Shown in pieces: positions 58,867-64,000 of a DNA stretch of 64,000 nt. The DNA is from Halorubrum sp. 2020YC2 (GTDB taxonomy: Archaea; Halobacteriota; Halobacteria; Halobacteriales; Haloferacaceae). Positions within the stretch are counted from its first letter, which is position 1; every line of letters begins with the position of its first letter. Under the pieces are notes generated by a model. The model was not told the DNA's origin. It did no database searches and worked only from the letters and a program-made list of their open reading frames with translations. A program made the translations under genes and the position numbers. The stretch is from NCBI RefSeq assembly GCF_018623055.1, contig NZ_CP076019.1, positions 744,001 to 808,000 on the forward strand, in the 5' to 3' direction.

Positions 58867-61062
58867 TCAGTCGCCGGCTCGGGGGAAGGTGAGCGTCACG
58901 ACGGTGCCGCGGGGCTCCGCGTCCGCGACCGCGGCGGAGCCGCCCGACTGCTGGACGACCCAGTAGACGAGCCACAGCCCGAGACCGCTGCCGTGGTACA
59001 GGGCGTCGACCGCCGTCCCGTCGACGAGGACGTCTCGGTTCATGCCGGTCAGCCCCGGCCCGTCGTCCTCGACGCGGATATCGATCGCGTCGGAGCGGGG
59101 TTCGACCGACACCGCGACCGTCGGTCGGTCCCGGTCGTGGTGTTCGACCGCGTTTCGGACCAACTCGTCTACCGCCCGCGAGAGCCACGTCGTCGCCAAC
59201 GCCGTCGCGACCCCGTCGTCCGGCACCGAGACGTCGACCGACGCGCTCGGGAACTCTTCGGCCCGCGCGGCGACGACCTGTCGGACGACCCGCCCGGCGT
59301 CGACCGGTTCGGTCTCCGGCGCGTCGCTCAGTATCTCGGTGATGTGGTGGGCCTTCTCGCTCGTCCGTAAGAGGTCGTCGGCCCGAGACACGATGTACTC
59401 GGCCGCGTCCGCTGGCTCTGCGGTCCCCGCCGCGATCTGTTCCGCGCGCCCCCGGACGACCGTCAGCGCGTTCCGGAGGTTGTGCTGGAGGACGCGGTCG
59501 ACGACCCGGAGCTGCCGCGCGCGATTTTCGCTGTCGGTCACGTCTCGAAGCACGCCGACGACCCCGGCGGGCGCCTCCCCGTCCGGGCTGTCGAGCGGGT
59601 AGTACCGAACGTCGAACGTCCGCCTGCCGCGGGTCGGGTGCGTCCGCGTCGTCCGGTACTCCACCGGCTCGCCCCGGAGCGCGCACTCCACCTGCCGCTC
59701 GACGTCCTCGTAGCCCTCCTCGGGAACGACGTCGGCGAGGGTCAGGTCCGTCACGTCGCGGCCGCCGAGCCCGTGGTACTCGCGGTACTGCGGGTTCGCG
59801 AACAGCAGCCGCCCGTCGCGGTCGACCGCGGCGATGAGGTCCGTCGCACCGTTGATCGCGCGCTCGTACCGCTCCAACTCCCGCTCGCGAACCTTCCGGT
59901 CGGTGATGTCGCGGCAGATGGCGAAGGTCCCGGCCAGGTCGCCGTCGGCGTCGTAGTAGGGGTACCGCTGCGTGCTGAACGTCGCCTCCCGGTCGCTCTC
60001 GGGGAACGTCGGTGAGATCTCGTACTCGGCTGCTCCCTCGGTTTCGAGTACCTCCCGCCGGCGCTCGTCGACCTCGGCCGCCGTCTCCGCGTCCATAAAC
60101 GCGAACTCGTCGGTGCCGTACAGCGCCCCGCGGTCGACGCCCGCGAACTCGCTCACCGCACCGTTCAGCAGTTCGAACTCGCCGTCGCGGTTCTGGAGGA
60201 GAACCGGGTCGTCGAGCCGCTCGACGATGTCACGGTACTGTTTCAACTGCCCCATCGCCGCCTTCCGCGCCGTGACGTCCGTCTGGATCGCGACGAACCG
60301 GGACACCTCGTCGTCGTCGCCGATGACGGGCGCGATGGTCTGATGGGCGTGGTACGTCTCGCCGTCCCGCCGGCGATCGATTATCTCCCCTTCCCACACC
60401 TCGCCGTCCAGCAGCGTCGACCACAGCCCGTCGTAGTACTCGTCGGGCATCTCGCCGGAGTTGAGGATCGCCGGCGTCTCGCCGAGGGCTTCGTCCGCGT
60501 CGTAGCCGGTGTGGTCGGTGAACGCCGGGTTGGCGTACTCGATGGTCCCGTCGGTGTCGGTGACGTAGATGGCGTGGCCGGCGTGTTCGACGAGGTTCCG
60601 GAACGTCTCGGTCACCGTGCGGCCCACCTCCTCGACGCCGTCCCGAAATACCCCCGTGTAGACGGCGTCTGTGTCGCCCGTCGCCGCGTCGGCGTCGCCG
60701 TCGCTTCCGCCGCCTCCCGGGTCGCCTCCGGCGGCGTGTTCGTGGAACCGGACGGAAAAGGTCACGGTGTGGCCGTCCGCGTGTCGGACGGGGACCGAGA
60801 AGCTCCCGCGCTCGTCGAGTCCCTCGACCCGTGCGAACCGCTCGCTGACCGACCGGGCGCGCCCGTCCGCCGCCTCGGAGGCGACGAGGGAGGCGAGGTC
60901 GCGGCCGCGGAGGTCGGACGGGTCGTACCCGAGGACCGCCTCGGTGGCGGGGTTCGCGTAGACCACCGTCCCAGTTCGGTCGACGGAGACGACCGGATCG
61001 GAGCACCCCTCGACGAAGGAGGCGAAGAAGCCGGCCGGAGGCCGTTGCGATCCGGATGACAT
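58867..61062 (-). CDS. multi-PAS sensor histidine kinase
   Basis: 731 residues, soluble (no membrane helices). Four PAS domains: about residues 12-115 (FVEGCSDPVVSVDRTGTVVYANPATEAVLGYD), 153-265 (VTDTDGTIEYANPAFTDHTGYDADEALGETPAILNSGEMP, LOV-like in style but lacking the NCRFLQ cysteine motif), 275-390 and 398-510. The H-box is VVDRVLQHNLRNALTVVRGRAEQ (about 530), and the ATPase has ELVRNAVEHHDRDRP and VEDDGPGLTGMNRD, GSGLGLWLVYWVVQQSGG. A cytoplasmic redox or small-molecule sensor is likely. Start at 61062 is preferred because upstream residues (MSRIFSPLTRYRFY) lie at a TATA-like run. Confidence 0.9.
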   Translation of the reverse strand: MSSGSQRPPAGFFASFVEGCSDPVVSVDRTGTVVYANPATEAVLGYDPSDLRGRDLASLVASEAADGRARSVSERFARVEGLDERGSFSVPVRHADGHTVTFSVRFHEHAAGGDPGGGGSDGDADAATGDTDAVYTGVFRDGVEEVGRTVTETFRNLVEHAGHAIYVTDTDGTIEYANPAFTDHTGYDADEALGETPAILNSGEMPDEYYDGLWSTLLDGEVWEGEIIDRRRDGETYHAHQTIAPVIGDDDEVSRFVAIQTDVTARKAAMGQLKQYRDIVERLDDPVLLQNRDGEFELLNGAVSEFAGVDRGALYGTDEFAFMDAETAAEVDERRREVLETEGAAEYEISPTFPESDREATFSTQRYPYYDADGDLAGTFAICRDITDRKVRERELERYERAINGATDLIAAVDRDGRLLFANPQYREYHGLGGRDVTDLTLADVVPEEGYEDVERQVECALRGEPVEYRTTRTHPTRGRRTFDVRYYPLDSPDGEAPAGVVGVLRDVTDSENRARQLRVVDRVLQHNLRNALTVVRGRAEQIAAGTAEPADAAEYIVSRADDLLRTSEKAHHITEILSDAPETEPVDAGRVVRQVVAARAEEFPSASVDVSVPDDGVATALATTWLSRAVDELVRNAVEHHDRDRPTVAVSVEPRSDAIDIRVEDDGPGLTGMNRDVLVDGTAVDALYHGSGLGLWLVYWVVQQSGGSAAVADAEPRGTVVTLTFPRAGD

Positions 61063-61167
61063 ATAAAAACGATAGCGCGTCAACGGTGAAAAGATCCGGG
61101 ACACGTCGCTCGCCGCGAATCCGTCGCCGCGATCGGTCCCCGCCGAGACGGGGGCGGGGTCGCCGGG

Positions 61168-62406
61168 TTACTGCTCGGTCGAGGCCGCCAGGTCGTCGAC
61201 CGAGAAGCCGGGCTCCATGAGGCGGTCCGTCTGGTCGCTGACGTCGCGGCCCTCCCGCATCAGCCGTTTGAACGCGGACTGCGGCGAGAGGTCACCGATG
61301 AGCACACCGCCGACCACCTTCCCGTCCTTCAGCGCGACGCGGCGCCACTCGCCCTCGGCGGTGGTCGCCTCCACCGAGTCGTCGCCGAGCGTCGGGTGGC
61401 CAAAGGAGAGGAAGGGGAAATCGAAGTGGGTGATCGAGTACGAGGAGACCCACCGGAACTCCTCGCTGCCGTACTCGACCATGTTCCGGGCCGCGACCGT
61501 CCCCTGCTCTTTGGCCGACCCCCACGAGCCGTTCTTCGCCCGCTCGCCCAGGATGAGGTCGTTGAACGTCGTGATGTCTCCGGCCGCGAACACGTTGTCG
61601 ACGTTGGTGCGCATGAACTCGTCGACGGCGATGCCGTCGTCGAGTTCCAGCGGCGTGTCCTCGACGAGTTCGGTGTTGAAGTTCAGCCCGATGGCGACGC
61701 CCGCGAAGTCGCACTCGTAGCGCTCGCCGTTCGGGTCGACCGCGGCCTCGACGTGGCCGTCGTCGTCGACCTCGAAGCGGTCGACCCCGGAGCCGAAGAC
61801 GGGCTCGACGCCGCGCTCCCGCATCGCCTCGTGCATGATCTCCGCGCCCTCCTCGGAGAGCGCGTAGCGCCACCAGTTGTCGCCGCGCATCAGGTACTTT
61901 GCCTCGACGTCCTGCGCGCCGCAGATGGCCGCGAAGTCGATGCCGAGCAGGCCGGCGCCGACGATGACGCCCTTCTCCGCGCCCTCGACGCTCTCTTTGA
62001 TCCGGCGGGCGTCCTGGAACGTCCAGAAGTGGTGGATCCCGTCCGCGTCGGCGTTCTCGACCGGGAGCTGCTGGGGGGTGCCGCCGATCGCGAGCAGGAG
62101 GCTGTCGTACTCGAACGTCCCTCCCTCGTGGGTGTGGACCGCGTCGTTCTCGACGTCGATGTCGACGACGACCGTGTTGAGCCGGAGGTCCACGTCGTGT
62201 TCGTCGTACCAGTCCTCCTGGTGGATCGATATCGGCGCCTCGGGGAGTTTCCCCTTCGCGTACTCTTTGATCAGAATCCGGTTGTAGAGGGACTCTCCCT
62301 CGTCCGTAAGAACCGTGACCTCGGCGTCGGGCGCTTCCTCGCGGAGCGTCTCGGCCGCGGACGCGCCCGCGATACCGTCACCGACGATCACGTACGAATC
62401 GCTCAT
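61168..62406 (-). CDS. FAD-dependent NAD(P)H oxidoreductase (nitrite reductase-like/ferredoxin reductase type)
   Basis: 412 residues. FAD fold YVIVGDGIAGASAAETLREEAPDAEVTVLTDE, NAD fold GVIVGAGLLGIDFAAICGAQDVEAKYLMRG and the second FAD motif DNVFAAGDITTFND. The region SLYNRILIKEYAKGKLP is typical of the rubredoxin/nitrite-reductase-like NAD(P)H oxidoreductases. The physiological acceptor is unknown. ATG at 62406 gives MSDSYVIVG; an upstream ATG adds 13 non-family residues. Confidence 0.87.
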   Translation of the reverse strand: MSDSYVIVGDGIAGASAAETLREEAPDAEVTVLTDEGESLYNRILIKEYAKGKLPEAPISIHQEDWYDEHDVDLRLNTVVVDIDVENDAVHTHEGGTFEYDSLLLAIGGTPQQLPVENADADGIHHFWTFQDARRIKESVEGAEKGVIVGAGLLGIDFAAICGAQDVEAKYLMRGDNWWRYALSEEGAEIMHEAMRERGVEPVFGSGVDRFEVDDDGHVEAAVDPNGERYECDFAGVAIGLNFNTELVEDTPLELDDGIAVDEFMRTNVDNVFAAGDITTFNDLILGERAKNGSWGSAKEQGTVAARNMVEYGSEEFRWVSSYSITHFDFPFLSFGHPTLGDDSVEATTAEGEWRRVALKDGKVVGGVLIGDLSPQSAFKRLMREGRDVSDQTDRLMEPGFSVDDLAASTEQ

Positions 62407-62528
62407 AACCGGCCGTTCGGATTCATGCCTAATGTGGGTTGTCATCCGCGTCTCGCGGCGTGAGAATCTCCCGCAGTCGCCGCCGAAAGCGGTTCTGCGC
62501 CGGCTCCGGGGCCGGTCGCGCAGGCCGA

Positions 62529-63107
62529 TTAGTGGTCCGCGCCGGCCGGCTCCGCGGGGAAGTCCTTCTCGCCGGCCTCAATCGCGACGTCGAGCCAGTT
62601 CTCCGTCGGGACGAGCGGGCACTCGTACGCGTGGTTGTACGCGCACGTCGGGTTGTACGCCTGATTGAAGTCCACCACCCACTCCCCGTCGACGCGGTCG
62701 CGGTCGGGCTCTAAGTCGAGGTACCGGCCGGCGCCGTACGTCGCCTCGCCGCTGGTCGCGTCGCGGAACGGCACCCAGAACCGGTCGTCGCCGTCGGCGG
62801 GGCGGTACGCCTGGAGCGTCGTCGACTCCCCGTCGACCTCGAACCGGAACTCGCCCCAGCGGTGGTACGTCTGCTCCCCGTCGGCGGTCGTCTCGACGGT
62901 GACTGTCTCCTTCTCGTCGTGCTCGTGAAGCGGGAGGCGGAACCGGTACGCCGGGTCCGGATCGAAGTACGCCAGCCCGGGGAACGCGTCGCCCCGCATC
63001 GAGACCGGCAGCGGCGAGCGCCCCGAATCGCGGAAGTGTTCGGCCTTCGCCTGCCGCTGCGCCTCGACCTGCCCCGCCCAGTCGTCGTCGCCCTCGCTCG
63101 ATGCCAT
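62529..63107 (-). CDS. DUF1684 family protein
   Basis: 192 residues. WAGQVEAQRQAKAEHFRDSGRSPLP, then FPGLAYFDPDPAYRFRLPLH, and the conserved end FNQAYNPTCAYNHAYECPLVPTENWLDVAIEAGEKDFP are DUF1684 signatures. The family is widespread with unknown role. No signal peptide; cytoplasmic. Confidence 0.9.
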   Translation of the reverse strand: MASSEGDDDWAGQVEAQRQAKAEHFRDSGRSPLPVSMRGDAFPGLAYFDPDPAYRFRLPLHEHDEKETVTVETTADGEQTYHRWGEFRFEVDGESTTLQAYRPADGDDRFWVPFRDATSGEATYGAGRYLDLEPDRDRVDGEWVVDFNQAYNPTCAYNHAYECPLVPTENWLDVAIEAGEKDFPAEPAGADH

Positions 63108-63243
63108 ATCTATCTCGGTATTGTTCGCTGAGCGCAATAACAGTTCCGCGGCGCGGTCGGTGACGCGCACGGCCACGGTGCGGGCGGCGTCGCGGCGGGC
63201 CGCCACGCCACAGATTCAAGACCGTCCCGGCCCAACTAGGCGT

Positions 63244-63840
63244 ATGAAAATCCGGCAGAACATCCGCCATTGGGCCGCGAAGAAGGCGCTGACCACGCCG
63301 GTCGTGGGCGACGTCGCCAACGACAAGCTCGTCGACCTCCACACGAGTATCTTCCTCAACAAGGCCGACGAAGACCGACGCGAGGAGCGCCGCGACCACC
63401 TCGACAGCTTCTTCGACGCGACGATGGACACGTACGTCGCCGCCTTGGAGGCCGGGTTCCCGGAGGCGGAGGCCCGCGAGATCACCCACGTTCAGGCGAA
63501 CTTCGACTTCTTCAACCACGGCTGGACGGAGATGATGGAGATCCCCGGCGACGAGCTAGAGGCCCACTACCGCCGGTACGAGTCCTTCTTCACCCGGTAC
63601 TCGATCACGATCGACGACCCGCTGGGCGAGTTCCGCCCGCCGGAGGGCGTCGTTGAGGCGCCGGAGACGGCCGAGAAACTCGACTCGCCGGAGTACGAGA
63701 ACGCGCTGGCCGGCTTCGCGGACGACGTGTACGTCGAGACCGACGAGGGCGAGACGGTCGTCGGCGGCGACACGGAGGAGCCGGACGAGGTCGACGCTGC
63801 GGCCGCGCCCGGACTCGACGAGGACGAGGCGAGCGCCTGA
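63244..63840 (+). CDS. DUF6149-like haloarchaeal protein
   Basis: 198 residues, MKIRQNIRHWAAKKALTTPVVGDVANDKLVDLHTSIFLNKADEDRREERRDHLDSFFDATMDTYVAALEAGFPEAEAREITHVQANFDFFNHGWTEMMEIP. Helical with an acidic C-terminal tail. It matches my memory of haloarchaeal DUF6149. It diverges from the DUF1684 gene. Confidence 0.7.
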   Translation: MKIRQNIRHWAAKKALTTPVVGDVANDKLVDLHTSIFLNKADEDRREERRDHLDSFFDATMDTYVAALEAGFPEAEAREITHVQANFDFFNHGWTEMMEIPGDELEAHYRRYESFFTRYSITIDDPLGEFRPPEGVVEAPETAEKLDSPEYENALAGFADDVYVETDEGETVVGGDTEEPDEVDAAAAPGLDEDEASA

Positions 63841-63917
63841 GCGCCCGACTCGGACCGCCATCTCCCCACCCACCGGCTTTTTCGCCCGACTCGACGGCCG
63901 GGACCGCACCGTAGTGT

Positions 63918-64000
63918 TCAGATGAGCTGATTCCATGCGAAGGCGAACGATCTGAGCCGCTTGTTCGCGGCCTCTGCTCCGGCGTTGCTGAAACAGTTTG
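63918..64000 (-). mobile_element. C-terminus of an IS transposase, cut by the window edge
   Basis: On the minus strand the last 26 codons read NCFSNAGAEAANKRLRSFAF and then AWNQLI before a TGA (63918-63920). The AWN-x-L-I ending is typical of transposases of haloarchaeal insertion sequences. Just outside, CCGTAGTGTTCAG may be the element's end, but no second inverted repeat is visible, so family and boundary are unproved. Confidence 0.5.

Overview
The window is a GC-rich chromosome segment of a halophilic archaeon (class Halobacteria, most like Halorubrum). The signs are very acidic proteins (Asp/Glu-rich, Lys-poor), strong GC preference at third codon positions, TATA-like boxes about 26 nt upstream of start codons (leaderless mRNAs), twin-arginine lipoprotein signals, a halocyanin, menaquinone and archaeal-type tryptophan and branched-chain amino acid genes, SBDS, Pus10, RNase P component 4 and many short haloarchaeal families of unknown function. 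No rRNA, tRNA or CRISPR array was found.

Layout. 1-4.2 kb: small conserved genes, a halocyanin and the overlapping menA-menC pair. 4.4-4.9 kb: an in-frame deletion scar that fuses the start of a sulfonate/nitrate-type binding protein to the end of its partner ATPase. 5.1-13.5 kb: branched-chain amino acid biosynthesis, with leuA (frameshifted near its start) followed by a leader region and the tightly packed ilvB-ilvN-ilvC-leuC-leuD-leuB operon. 13.6-17.6 kb: small genes, an HTH-CBS protein and a siroheme nitrite/sulfite reductase. 17.6-18.0 kb: first copy of a structured repeat. 18-24.7 kb: purM, an S2P-type membrane protease, a frameshifted TraB-family gene, a membrane-anchored HTH protein, DUF151, a thioesterase, DUF123 and a DCC thiol protein. 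24.8-28.2 kb: znuA-znuC-znuB metal uptake. 28.3-32.6 kb: YbaK-like deacylase, SBDS, a CRTAC1-type protein and a DICT-domain protein with a minisatellite. 32.7-40.3 kb: glycerol use, with glpABC divergent from glpK and a membrane protein gene. 40.4-49.0 kb: an Orc1/Cdc6-like ATPase, phosphoglycolate phosphatase, RNase P subunit, Trm112-like protein, an FAD disulfide reductase, coaD and gshA. 49.1-49.4 kb: second copy of the structured repeat. 49.6-57.3 kb: DoxX, endonuclease III, Pus10, a universal stress protein and trpDFEG behind paired TGTACA boxes. 57.3-63.8 kb: MoaB, a four-PAS histidine kinase, an FAD oxidoreductase, DUF1684 and a DUF6149-like gene. The right edge cuts a transposase gene.

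The strongest candidates for undescribed biology are two. (1) A leaderless 24-codon peptide rich in Val/Ile precedes ilvB. Its stop codon lies in the loop of a perfect 8-bp hairpin, and a longer-range pairing follows, which together resemble a peptide-dependent attenuator for branched-chain amino acid genes in an archaeon. (2) A dispersed element of about 350 bp is present twice (plus a decayed tail). It begins near a TATA-like box, and its closing stem shows a compensatory base-pair change between copies, as expected of a structured RNA.

All family names come from reading the translations; no database search was run. DUF numbers are from memory and marked as such where uncertain.
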